DNA of 59,103 nucleotides, taken from positions 1 to 59,103 of the forward strand of contig JAMCWK010000108.1 of the NCBI GenBank assembly GCA_023481105.1. The letters run 5' to 3'. Below, piece by piece: positions 8,983 through 16,367 of the stretch (its first letter is position 1; each line of letters opens with the position of its first letter). The notes below the pieces were generated by a model. That model was given only the letters and a program-made list of their open reading frames with translations. It did no database searches and had not been told where the DNA came from. This DNA comes from Acidobacteriota bacterium. Its GTDB lineage: Bacteria; Acidobacteriota; Terriglobia; Acidiferrales; UBA7541. The translations under genes were made by a program, and so were the position numbers.

Positions 8983-10341
8983 ATGGCGCATCTGCTGGTA
9001 GTTGACGACCAAAAATCCATCTGCGAGCTGCTGGAGATCACCTTCCGCAAGGAAGGGCACCGCGTGGAGACGGCGACCTCCGCGGAAGCCGCTATGCGGC
9101 GCCTGCAAGCACAAATCTATGACATTGTGATTTCCGACTTGCGTCTGGCGGAGTCGAGCGGGTTGGACCTGCTGAAATACACCAAAGAAGTTTCGCCCTC
9201 CTGTTTCTTCATCTTGATTACGGCCGTGGGTGACTACGAAGACGCCATCACCGCGCTGAACTATGGCGCCGACCGTTACGTCCGCAAAGGGGACAAACTC
9301 ACCGAAGAACTGCGGCAAGTCGTGCGGCAAGTGGCCGAAAGCCTGAAGCTCAAGAAAGAGGCTGGTTATCTGCGGCGGGAACTGCGCAAACTGACGGGCC
9401 TCGACAACATCATCGGCCAGAGCGCAAAGATGCGCGCGTTGTTCGAGTTGATCCAAACCGTCGCGCCGCAATCGAGCCGCGTCCTGATCACCGGCGAAAG
9501 CGGTACCGGGAAGGAGTTAGTGGCGCGGGCCATTCACGAAAAGAGCACGCGCGCACAGACCCCGTTTATCACCATCAACTGCGGTGCCTTTCCGGAGACA
9601 TTGCTGGAAAGCGAACTGTTCGGGTACGTCAAGGGCGCTTTCACGGGCGCGAATGAAAACCGGCAAGGGCTGTTTCAGGCTGCGCACGGAGGCACGCTGT
9701 TCCTGGACGAAATCGGAAACATGAGTCTGACGATGCAGGTGAAGCTCTATCGCGTGCTGCAAGAGCACAAAATTCGGCCGGTGGGAAGCACGGAAGAGAG
9801 CGAAGTGGATGTACGCGTGATCGCAGCGACCAACAAAAACCTGGAAACAGAAATCGCCGAAGGGCGCTTTCGCGAAGACTTGTTCTACCGGCTGAGCGTC
9901 ATTCCGATTCATCTTCCGGCGTTGCGCGAGCGACGCGAGGACATTCCGCTGCTGGCACGGTCGTTCCTGGACCGGTTCCGCAAAGAGATGGGGAAAAAGG
10001 TGGAAGGGATCGATCCGGATGCTCTACGACGCTTGGAAGCATACGACTGGCCGGGGAATGTGCGCGAACTGGAAAACACTATCGAGCGCGCTGTGGCGCT
10101 TGAAACGGAGCAGACTATTTCCATCCGCGTGCTGCCTGAAAAATTGCGGGAACCGACCGGTGCAGATGGACTGGTGCTTCCTGAAGAGGGTTTCAACCTG
10201 CAGGAGCACATAAGCAAAATTGAACGGTCGTATCTCATGGCGGCGCTCGTGAGGGTCGGGGGCGTGCGGACCAAAGCGGCGGCACTTTTGGGAATGAGCT
10301 ACCGGTCATTCAAGCATTACGCCAAGAAGTATGGCGTCTAG
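8983..10341 (+). CDS. pilR: PilR-like sigma54-dependent response regulator
   Basis: NtrC-family activator, 452 aa from ATG 8983 (MAHLLVVDD). A TTG at 8911 would add 24 non-conserved residues. The receiver domain has D8/D9 and phospho-acceptor D52 (VISDLRL). The AAA+ domain shows Walker A GESGTGKE (171-178), the sigma54-contact loop GAFTGA (218-223) and the arginine-finger region FREDLFYRLSVIPIHLP. A Fis-type helix-turn-helix ends the protein (TKAAALLGMSYRSFKHYAK). It would activate RNA polymerase-sigma54. Two -24/-12 promoter candidates lie just downstream, in front of each pilin gene. The pilS gene is upstream on the same strand. Confidence 0.92.
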   Translation: MAHLLVVDDQKSICELLEITFRKEGHRVETATSAEAAMRRLQAQIYDIVISDLRLAESSGLDLLKYTKEVSPSCFFILITAVGDYEDAITALNYGADRYVRKGDKLTEELRQVVRQVAESLKLKKEAGYLRRELRKLTGLDNIIGQSAKMRALFELIQTVAPQSSRVLITGESGTGKELVARAIHEKSTRAQTPFITINCGAFPETLLESELFGYVKGAFTGANENRQGLFQAAHGGTLFLDEIGNMSLTMQVKLYRVLQEHKIRPVGSTEESEVDVRVIAATNKNLETEIAEGRFREDLFYRLSVIPIHLPALRERREDIPLLARSFLDRFRKEMGKKVEGIDPDALRRLEAYDWPGNVRELENTIERAVALETEQTISIRVLPEKLREPTGADGLVLPEEGFNLQEHISKIERSYLMAALVRVGGVRTKAAALLGMSYRSFKHYAKKYGV

Positions 10342-10519
10342 GCGACTGCCTCATGGCCATTTTTTGGCTATTCAGGAGGCCACAATTTGTCCAAGCTTGC
10401 GGAAACTTGGCATATGACCCATGAAGTCGCATGCTTTCGCGTTTGCCTTTCTGGTGTAATCAATTCATAACTAAGGAGATAGGAATTGTTCAGCGAAGCA
10501 TTCGAAGTTGACAGTTAAG

Positions 10520-10535
10520 TGGCAGCAAGTTTGCT
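10520..10535 (+). promoter_or_regulatory. Sigma54 (-24/-12) promoter of the first pilin
   Basis: TGGCAGC-AAGT-TTGCT fits the TGGCACR-N4-TTGCW consensus at nearly every position. The invariant GG (10521-10522) and GC (10533-10534) are separated by exactly 10 bp. The predicted start near 10546 leaves a leader of about 40 nt. The sigma54 activator gene lies just upstream. Apart from this site, the 243-nt gap after pilR holds no gene that I can recognise. Confidence 0.8.
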
Positions 10536-10584
10536 TCATTTGAGGCCATGGCCCCCGAGGCCTGTTCTCTTGAAAGGAGACAGC

Positions 10585-11058
10585 ATGCAGAGAAAGAACA
10601 AGGGATTTTCGCTCATTGAGCTGCTGATCGTGGTCGCGATCATTCTAATCATCGCCGCGATTGCGATTCCGAACTTGCTGCGTTCGCGCATTGCGGCGAA
10701 CGAGGCTTCGGCAGTGGGCTCGATGCGTTCCATCAACACCGTGTGCGTGACCTATTCCTCGACTTACGGCGGGTTTCCTCCGACCCTGGCGGCCCTTGGG
10801 CCGGCAGCCGGCGGCGGCGCCCCCACAGCGGCTAACGCGGACCTGATTGACGCCGTGTTGGCAGCGGGCACCAAGAGCGGCTATACGTTCACCTATACGG
10901 CGGGTGCAGCGGTTGCAGGTCAGGTTCCAACCTACACCCTCAACGGCGACCCGGTTACTCCGGGCACGACCGGTCAGCGGTATTTCTTCACCGACCAGTC
11001 CGGCGTGGTTCGTGCCGACCCCGCGGCCAAGGCCACGGTGGCCAGCACGCCGATCTAA
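10585..11058 (+). CDS. pilA: Type IV major pilin-like protein (first copy)
   Basis: Class III-signal prepilin of 157 aa. A short basic leader (MQRKNKG) is cleaved before F8, giving mature FSLIELLIVVAIILIIAAIA with Glu at +5. This hydrophobic helix packs the pilus core. The rest is a small globular domain rich in Gly/Ala/Thr, ending TDQSGVVRAD..., as in GspG/PilA-like pilins. One Cys (VCVTY) makes an intramolecular disulfide impossible. ATG 10585 follows a clear AAGGAG. An upstream in-frame start at 10519 falls inside the sigma54 promoter and is rejected. It is sister to the pilin at 11431, with nearly identical first 45 residues and a diverged distal part. The prepilin peptidase is probably the one at 54800-55690. 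Confidence 0.92.
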   Translation: MQRKNKGFSLIELLIVVAIILIIAAIAIPNLLRSRIAANEASAVGSMRSINTVCVTYSSTYGGFPPTLAALGPAAGGGAPTAANADLIDAVLAAGTKSGYTFTYTAGAAVAGQVPTYTLNGDPVTPGTTGQRYFFTDQSGVVRADPAAKATVASTPI

Positions 11059-11077
11059 CTGTGCTTTTCACCAAACT

Positions 11078-11117
11078 GGGGGAGGAAGCGCGAGCTTCCT
11101 CCCCCGTTTGTCTTTTT
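11078..11117 (+). terminator. Intrinsic terminator after first pilin
   Basis: Perfect 12-bp stem GGGGGAGGAAGC (11078-11089) with GCTTCCTCCCCC (11094-11105), loop GCGA, followed by GTTTGTCTTTTT. It separates the two pilin genes into independent units. Confidence 0.93.
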
Positions 11118-11236
11118 GCATGCAGTTGGGTGTGGATTCCGTAAGATGCTCGCAAACGCAGACGGAACGAAGAAAAGGGTGCGGCATTTTCGGGCCAAGC
11201 ACATGGACAGAATTTGTACCTATGGACCAGTGAAGC

Positions 11237-11295
11237 GAGCAGGCTCGGGCCTGCTCAGAGAAGTTTATCAGTAAAAGACAACACTTAAATTGTCT
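11237..11295 (+). other. Two hairpins between the pilin genes
   Basis: GAGCAGGC/GCCTGCTC with a TCGG loop (11237-11256) is followed by AGACAA/TTGTCT with an 8-nt loop (11276-11295). Neither is followed by a T run, so they are not obvious terminators. They may be regulator sites or RNA structures upstream of the second pilin promoter. Function unknown. Confidence 0.35.
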
Positions 11296-11349
11296 CTGTA
11301 CAACGATTTCCAGTCTGAATACCATTTCGGCGAGCCTGGGCCACTTGAA

Positions 11350-11365
11350 TGGAACGAGCCGTGCC
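11350..11365 (+). promoter_or_regulatory. Candidate sigma54 promoter of the second pilin
   Basis: TGGAACG-AGCC-GTGCC keeps GG (11351-11352) and GC (11363-11364) 10 bp apart, the same geometry as the site at 10520. It has mismatches at -22 and at the first T of TTGC. The predicted leader is about 55 nt. Confidence 0.5.
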
Positions 11366-11430
11366 TTAAATATCCTCGGATTTCCGAGTATCCAGGGAAA
11401 AGGTTTGGCAAGTCTTGGGAAGGAGAAAAC

Positions 11431-11907
11431 ATGGGGAGAAGGAACAAAGGATTCTCTCTGATCGAACTGCTGATCGTGGTGGCGATAATTCTGATCATTG
11501 CTGCGATCGCCATTCCCAACCTGCTGCGCTCACGTATCGCGGCCAATGAGGCCTCAGCCGTACAGAGCATGAGGACGATTACCACGGTGCAAAACACTTA
11601 TAACTCAAGCTACGGCGTGGGCTATTCACCAAGCCTTGCGGCCCTAGGGCCTCCAGCCGGCGGCGGGGCGCCGAGCGCGGCGGCAGCGGACCTGATTGAC
11701 TCCGTGTTTGCGGCAGGCGTTAAGTCCGGCTACCAATTCACGTACACGCCAGCGGCGGCGGTGGCAGGGATTATTTACAACTACACGCTGAACGCGGATC
11801 CCGTGACACCGGGAACGACGGGTCAGCGGTTTTTCTTCACCGACCAGAGCGGAGTCATCCGGGCGAACACGGCGGCCAAGGCGACCATCGCGGACAATCC
11901 GATCTAA
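11431..11907 (+). CDS. Type IV pilin-like protein (second copy)
   Basis: Prepilin of 158 aa with leader MGRRNKG, cleavage before F8, and mature FSLIELLIVVAIILIIAAIA with Glu at +5. The first 45 residues match the neighbouring pilin almost exactly. The distal domain keeps the same framework (GGGAP, DPVTPGTTGQR, FFTDQSGV) but differs in the 50-110 region, and it has no Cys. It could be an alternative major pilin or a partner subunit. ATG 11431 has AAGGAG seven bases upstream. An intrinsic terminator closes the gene at 11940-11971. Confidence 0.9.
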   Translation: MGRRNKGFSLIELLIVVAIILIIAAIAIPNLLRSRIAANEASAVQSMRTITTVQNTYNSSYGVGYSPSLAALGPPAGGGAPSAAAADLIDSVFAAGVKSGYQFTYTPAAAVAGIIYNYTLNADPVTPGTTGQRFFFTDQSGVIRANTAAKATIADNPI

Positions 11908-11939
11908 GTTACCTCGCCCTTGAAAAATCGGAGTTTGGT

Positions 11940-11971
11940 AAGGGGCTGCCATCAGGCAGCCCCTTTTTTTT
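11940..11971 (+). terminator. Intrinsic terminator after second pilin
   Basis: AAGGGGCTGCC, loop ATCA, GGCAGCCCCTT, then a run of eight T. This is a textbook rho-independent terminator. Confidence 0.95.
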
Positions 11972-11993
11972 GTGCAACGGGCATTCCCGTTCT

Positions 11994-12002
11994 TGCTACA
12001 CT
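11994..12002 (+). promoter_or_regulatory. Extended -10 box of the lolA-like gene, leaderless arrangement
   Basis: TGC-TACACT ends exactly six bases before ATG 12009. No Shine-Dalgarno sequence is present. It lies just after the pilin terminator, so this gene needs its own promoter. Confidence 0.5.
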
Positions 12003-12008
12003 GAACGC

Positions 12009-12665
12009 ATGCGACGAGTGCTGCTTCTCTTGCTGCTCGCAGCGAGTTCCGCCATTGCCGCAGACGTGGACGCCATTGTTCGCGGCGTGGAGAAGCGCTA
12101 CCAGGGCGCACGAACGCTGAAGTCCGTATTTCTGCATCGCTACTCGGAAAGCCGCAATGCCCTGCGCGTGGAGTCGGGCACCGTGGTAATCGTCCTCATG
12201 GGGAAGATGCGGTGGGAATACGAGTCGCCGGAGGAAAAACTGTTCATCGCTGATGGGAAGACAGTGTGGTTCTACGTGCCTGCGGACCGCACCGTGACGC
12301 GCACCAAGATGAAGGAAAGTGCGGACTGGCAGACGCCGCTGGCCTTGCTTGTGGGCAAGGCGAAGTTTTCGCGGGTATGCGGGCGAGTGGAGTTGTCCGA
12401 GGCACGCACGTCTGCGGCAGAAAACGTCGCGCTGCGATGCCTGCCAAAATCGGAGAAGGCTGGCTTTTCGGAAGTGCTTATCGAGGTGGATGGAGAATAC
12501 CGCCTGGTGCGGGTGCTCATCCGGGAGCCGGGGGGCATTGAGACGGAATTCCGGTTCGGTAGCTGGCAAGAAAATCTTCCTCTGGCAGCAACGTTTTTCC
12601 GCTTTGTCGCGCCGCCCGGCGTGGCCATCGTAGACGAGGCGTCACTCGCGGGCCAACAGCACTGA
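12009..12665 (+). CDS. LolA-like outer-membrane lipoprotein carrier
   Basis: Periplasmic lipoprotein chaperone-like protein, 218 aa. A signal peptide (MRRVLLLLLLAASSAIAA, cleavage after about residue 18) is followed by the LolA pattern: VDAIVRGVEKRYQGARTLKS near the start, GKMRWEYESPEEKLFIADGK with the next strand WFYVP (about 70-95), and a C-terminal half of alternating beta strands. LolA carries lipoproteins from LolCDE to LolB. No other lol gene is adjacent. ATG 12009 was chosen over an upstream start at 11970, which lies inside the pilin terminator. The start codon abuts a -10 box, so translation is probably leaderless. A second, more distant LolA-fold gene is at 36007-36780. Confidence 0.8.
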   Translation: MRRVLLLLLLAASSAIAADVDAIVRGVEKRYQGARTLKSVFLHRYSESRNALRVESGTVVIVLMGKMRWEYESPEEKLFIADGKTVWFYVPADRTVTRTKMKESADWQTPLALLVGKAKFSRVCGRVELSEARTSAAENVALRCLPKSEKAGFSEVLIEVDGEYRLVRVLIREPGGIETEFRFGSWQENLPLAATFFRFVAPPGVAIVDEASLAGQQH

Positions 12666-12684
12666 AAAATTCCAATAAAACAGC

Positions 12685-12712
12685 GGCGGCGCCTCCATTA
12701 GGAGACGCCGCC
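12685..12712 (-). terminator. Terminator of the TonB-receptor gene
   Basis: Stem of about 12 bp (GGCGGCGCCTCC, loop ATTA, GGAGACGCCGCC, one mismatch) between convergent genes. On the minus strand it is followed by TGTTTTATT, so it acts best for the leftward receptor transcript. Confidence 0.75.
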
Positions 12713-12739
12713 GAGGAAAAAAACTGGCTGCAGGCGCGG

Positions 12740-15700
12740 CTAGAAGGAAATCTTTGCCGAAATCTGCAGGATGCGCGGACCAAGGGTGGCCGTGGGCCGC
12801 TGGAAAGTAGGCGAAAGTGTCAGCACAGGTGTGCCGGTGGACGTGCACCCGGAACAGGAGTACTGCGTTGTAGAGACGTTGGCCACGTTGGCGCGGTTGA
12901 AGACGTTAAAGGCCTCGCCGAAAAGCTGAATTTTCCAGCGCTCGGTGATGTGGATGTTCTTGGTGATGCGGGGATCCACACTGATGGTGTTGGGCAGGCG
13001 GAAGGAGTTGCGCGTCTGTCCCGGCGTGCGGTCGTTGCGGCTGTTGCCATCGTTGTTCAGGTCCGCGCCGACACCGCCGGAGAAAGGCTGGCCACTCTGC
13101 GCGGTGACAATGAAGCTGACCTCCCATCCGCCCAGAAAGGCCTTGCCGATGGAGGGAAGACCACTGGCGTAGCTGTTGAGGTCCCAGATGCCGCTCACCA
13201 CGAAGCGATGGCGTTGGTCGTTTTCACCCGGACCGCTGTCGTTCTTCGGGTCAATCTGGTTCTGGACGATCTTGGCGTCGTCAAAAGTGAAGGGAACGAC
13301 GGCGGTGGCATCCGGTTTGTCGTCGGTGACTTTGCCGACGGTGTAGGAGGCCAGGAATTGGTAGTTCTTGGAGAAACGTTTGGTGAGCTGGATGGTCATG
13401 CCGTGGTAGCGAGAATTGGCCGTGCTTTCGAATTGCGCGATTCGGGCGAAGCCGGCTACGGGGCGTGTGGAGGAGAATCTCTGATAGGTGGCAGTGGAGG
13501 CACCGACTGCGATGGAGGTGGGAGTCGGCGGGAGCAGGTTGATGTCGCGGGTCCGCTGGAGGTGGAACCCGCGCACGCCGAGGTAGCTCACGCTGACGCC
13601 GAAGTCGCGGGCGAACTCATACTCGAAGCCGCCGCTCCACTGCTGAACGAGAGGCTGAGCATAGTTCGGGGCGAAAACAAAGATGTTGGGGCTGGCGCCA
13701 GTCACGGTACCGGGTGCCGCACAGTTCGGCGAGGCTACTGGCGCGCCGCAAATCGTGTTCGGGTAATCGGGTATTACCGGCGTCGTTGTCGCAGTAAACC
13801 TCAGCGTTTGCACGTTGAGGCCGTTGTTGGAGTGCGCCGTGCCGACCATGATGGAAGGGGTACGGCCGTAGTAAACCCCATAACCCCCGCGGACAACGAA
13901 GCGGTCATGAGTGAAGGGCTTCCAGGCAATGCCAACCCTGGGACCAAAGTTGTTGCGGTCGGTGTGGAGTTGTGCCGTGTTGATATTGCCGACCAGAGCG
14001 AGGGGATTGCTTACAGTGGGCTTAGCGCTGTTTTGATAATCGTAGCGCAAGCCGTAATTAACGAGGACGCGCGGAGTGGCGCGCCATTCGTCCTGCACGA
14101 ACAGCGAATACTCAAAAATGTCAGGTTTGGTGGTGGGGCCGGTGGTGCCGGTCCCAGCGAAAGCCTGGGTGAAGCTGCTTGCGGAACTCACAGGGAAACC
14201 GACGGTTGGAGTGAGGCTGCGGCCGAAATCCTCCAAGCTGGCGAAGGTGTAGGCCCCGGAGAAGTTGCCCGGGAAAAAGTTGAGGATGCGGTCCACGATG
14301 AAGTTGGCGCCGAATTTCCAAGTGTGGTGACCGCGGAGCCAGGTGAACGTGTCGGACCACTCGCCGCGCTTGATGGTGGTATCGCGGGGGCTGAAGAAGT
14401 TACGGCCGACGACCAAGACGTTGGCCCCAGCTTGGCGGACGGTGGCCTCCGGATTGACGCTATTGGACTGTCCGGGCTCCTTGTCGCGGACGAAGCTGCC
14501 GCGGGCGACGTTGATCAGCGAAGGTGAAAAGGTGGTGGTGAGGCCGACGGCGATGGTATCTGTCTTGACCAGGGAGGCACCGGTGTGCTCGAAGCTGTTC
14601 TGAGAGCCGCCGTTTTCATAGCCGCCGCCGGTAAAGCGCTGGCTGTTCCAGCGGGCAGTAAAGAGATTCTTCGAGTTGATGTTCCAGTCCACCTTGGCGA
14701 GATAGGCGTCCTGGTCTTGAGTGCGAATCCAGCTATTGGCACGGGCCGTGAGATATGCGAGGGCGGCGGTCTCAAAGGTAGTGGCCGGAGTGAAGCCCGC
14801 GGGAAGGTTGAGGAAGACGGTGTTGGGCAGGGTGTTGCGCTGGCCATCGTAGTTGAAGAAGAAGAAGGCTTTGTCGTGGGCAATGGGGCCGCTGACGTTG
14901 GCGCCGAACTGGTTGAAGTGGTAGGGCGCCTTGCGGCGGCCGGCGTTCTTGTCAATGAGGTCTGTGGCGTTCATGGAGCGGTCGCGGTAGTACCAGAAGC
15001 CCGTACCATGGAAATCGTTGGTGCCGGACTTGGTGACCACGTTGATGACCGCGCCGCCCGCGCGGCCCAGTTCCGCCGAGTAGGAACTGGAGTTCACCTG
15101 GAATTCCTGCACCGAATCCTGGCTGAACTGGTAGGGAGCACGGCCGGAACCGGTGCGCCCGAGGGTCTGACCGAAGAAAGAGTTGTTGTTGTCGGAGCCG
15201 TCCACGACGAGGGAATTGAGAGTGCCGCGCTGGCCGGCGAAACTGATGTCGCCACCGCGGACATCGCGGGTGACACCGGGAGTCAACAGGACGTAGTCAA
15301 TAAAGTTGCGTCCGTTAACGGGAAGGCTGGCGATAGAGCGCTCTGCGATGGTGCCGCTCAGCGAAGAGCGGGTGGTTTCCACCAAGGGAATTTCCCCCGT
15401 CACGGTGACTGTGGCGGTCTGGCCGGCGAGAGGCATGGAGAGAGAGAGATTGATTTTCGATCCAACGGTAACAATGATGTCCGTCTGATTGATGACCGCG
15501 AAGCCGCTTTTTTCGGCCTTTAGATCGTACTTACCAACGGGAAGCACCGGCAAACGGAAAAATCCGCTATCGTCGGAGTTCGTACTGAACGAGACGCCGG
15601 TAGCCTTGTTGGTCACGCTGACTGCCGCAGAGGGAACCGCGGCGCCGGTCTGGTCGAGCACGGTGCCCTCGATGGAACCCTGGGTTACTGTCTGCGCCAT

Positions 15701-15757
15701 GGCGGCGAGAGAAAACGCCAGGAGAAACACGACTCCTGCACATAGCCTTGCTCTCAT
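12740..15757 (-). CDS. TonB-dependent receptor, Oar-like, with carboxypeptidase-regulatory N-terminal domain
   Basis: Outer-membrane beta-barrel receptor of 1005 aa. ATG 15757 follows a clear AAAGGAGC; an upstream in-frame GTG at 15814 is rejected. A signal peptide (ending SLAAMAQ) precedes a carboxypeptidase-regulatory-like domain (about 25-105: GSIEGTVLDQTGAAVPSA). A plug follows, with SLPVNGRNF and GQRGTLNSLVVDGSDNN, and then GRAGGAVINVVTKSGTNDF, typical of the Oar/OmpA-like receptor family abundant in Acidobacteria. The remainder is barrel, with RGGYGVYYGR and a C-terminal ILQISAKISF ending in Phe. The substrate is unknown (often oligosaccharides or peptides in this family). It is monocistronic, convergent with the lolA-like gene, and ends in its own terminator. 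Confidence 0.93.
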   Translation of the reverse strand: MRARLCAGVVFLLAFSLAAMAQTVTQGSIEGTVLDQTGAAVPSAAVSVTNKATGVSFSTNSDDSGFFRLPVLPVGKYDLKAEKSGFAVINQTDIIVTVGSKINLSLSMPLAGQTATVTVTGEIPLVETTRSSLSGTIAERSIASLPVNGRNFIDYVLLTPGVTRDVRGGDISFAGQRGTLNSLVVDGSDNNNSFFGQTLGRTGSGRAPYQFSQDSVQEFQVNSSSYSAELGRAGGAVINVVTKSGTNDFHGTGFWYYRDRSMNATDLIDKNAGRRKAPYHFNQFGANVSGPIAHDKAFFFFNYDGQRNTLPNTVFLNLPAGFTPATTFETAALAYLTARANSWIRTQDQDAYLAKVDWNINSKNLFTARWNSQRFTGGGYENGGSQNSFEHTGASLVKTDTIAVGLTTTFSPSLINVARGSFVRDKEPGQSNSVNPEATVRQAGANVLVVGRNFFSPRDTTIKRGEWSDTFTWLRGHHTWKFGANFIVDRILNFFPGNFSGAYTFASLEDFGRSLTPTVGFPVSSASSFTQAFAGTGTTGPTTKPDIFEYSLFVQDEWRATPRVLVNYGLRYDYQNSAKPTVSNPLALVGNINTAQLHTDRNNFGPRVGIAWKPFTHDRFVVRGGYGVYYGRTPSIMVGTAHSNNGLNVQTLRFTATTTPVIPDYPNTICGAPVASPNCAAPGTVTGASPNIFVFAPNYAQPLVQQWSGGFEYEFARDFGVSVSYLGVRGFHLQRTRDINLLPPTPTSIAVGASTATYQRFSSTRPVAGFARIAQFESTANSRYHGMTIQLTKRFSKNYQFLASYTVGKVTDDKPDATAVVPFTFDDAKIVQNQIDPKNDSGPGENDQRHRFVVSGIWDLNSYASGLPSIGKAFLGGWEVSFIVTAQSGQPFSGGVGADLNNDGNSRNDRTPGQTRNSFRLPNTISVDPRITKNIHITERWKIQLFGEAFNVFNRANVANVSTTQYSCSGCTSTGTPVLTLSPTFQRPTATLGPRILQISAKISF

Positions 15758-15906
15758 GCAACGCTCCTTTGAAATGATCTGCACTGTATCGAAAAGAATT
15801 CCCAAAAATCGCAAACCATTCTAGCGGAGACGCGTGAGAAATCAAAATTTAAGGGATGGTCTTGTGGAAAACTCCGGGAGTGAAAGATGTGACAGAAAAG
15901 TTGCAA

Positions 15907-15982
15907 CTTGGGATGAAAACGGCGGCATCCGTGTGGTCTGGAGCGAGGTGCAGATGTGCTAGACTGACGACGGCGCGGCGGG
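15907..15982 (+). repeat. Upstream-region repeat, copy A (copy B at 19103-19178)
   Basis: These 76 bases align without gaps to 19103-19178, with about nine differences by eye. Both copies contain TGTGCTAGACT, an extended -10 element. Copy B lies just before pilC2, so copy A looks like a duplicated pilC2 promoter. Confidence 0.85.
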
Positions 15983-15991
15983 TGCAGCGTG

Positions 15992-16084
15992 GGCGGCACG
16001 GATTTTCTCATTCTGTAACAGCAGTTCAACACGCTCATCAAAGCTGGGCTGCCCATCCTGAAGGCGCTGGGCCTGCTGGCGGAA
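15992..16084 (+). pseudogene. pilC2-like gene fragment with in-frame stop
   Basis: These 93 bases align gap-free to 19401-19493 inside pilC2 with about 17 differences. The translation GGTDFLIL*QQFNTLIKAG matches PilC2 GGTDFLIFNQQFNTLIKAG except for an internal TAA. The homology ends after LLAE. About 220 bases of the pilC2 5' end are missing between this fragment and copy A of the upstream repeat. It is a decayed partial duplicate, not an expressed gene. Confidence 0.85.
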
Positions 16085-16367
16085 GGACATTTGACTGTTC
16101 GGGGCGGTGCAGAGAAGGATTGCCGCGTTGCCCGTGCCGACGGGATAGCCGGTGCTTTGGCAGCAACGAACTCGGCCGGCAGGGATGTGAGGGGCGGGCG
16201 GTTGTCTGAAAACTGCTTCGAGAACGGGGCTTTATGCGTGTTCTGGCAAACCGCGGCGGACAAGGGGCACTTGCAGAGTCCCAAGAGGCGATGTGCAAGG
16301 GAAAATTTGCCGGAGCAGCCGCCAGCGAGACGATCCTCGCGTGTCTTTGGCCAAACTCGGAGGCAAA

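Larger units (their letters stand above)
15758..16367. other. Non-coding stretch holding a duplicated promoter and pilC relic
   Basis: No intact gene lies in these 610 bases. Bases 15907-15982 and 15992-16084 duplicate parts of the pilC2 upstream and coding region (separate entries). The duplicated extended -10 TGCTAGACT (15957-15965) may drive the metallohydrolase gene. From 16085 to 16350 I recognise nothing. Confidence 0.6.

Noticed and set aside
11237-11256. Hairpin after the first pilin as a terminator
   Set aside because: No T run follows; the real terminator is at 11078-11117.
12950-14527. Plus-strand ORF of 525 codons
   Set aside because: Antisense shadow of the TonB receptor; Val/Gly-rich artefact.
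14585-15523. Plus-strand ORF of 312 codons
   Set aside because: Also antisense to the TonB receptor.
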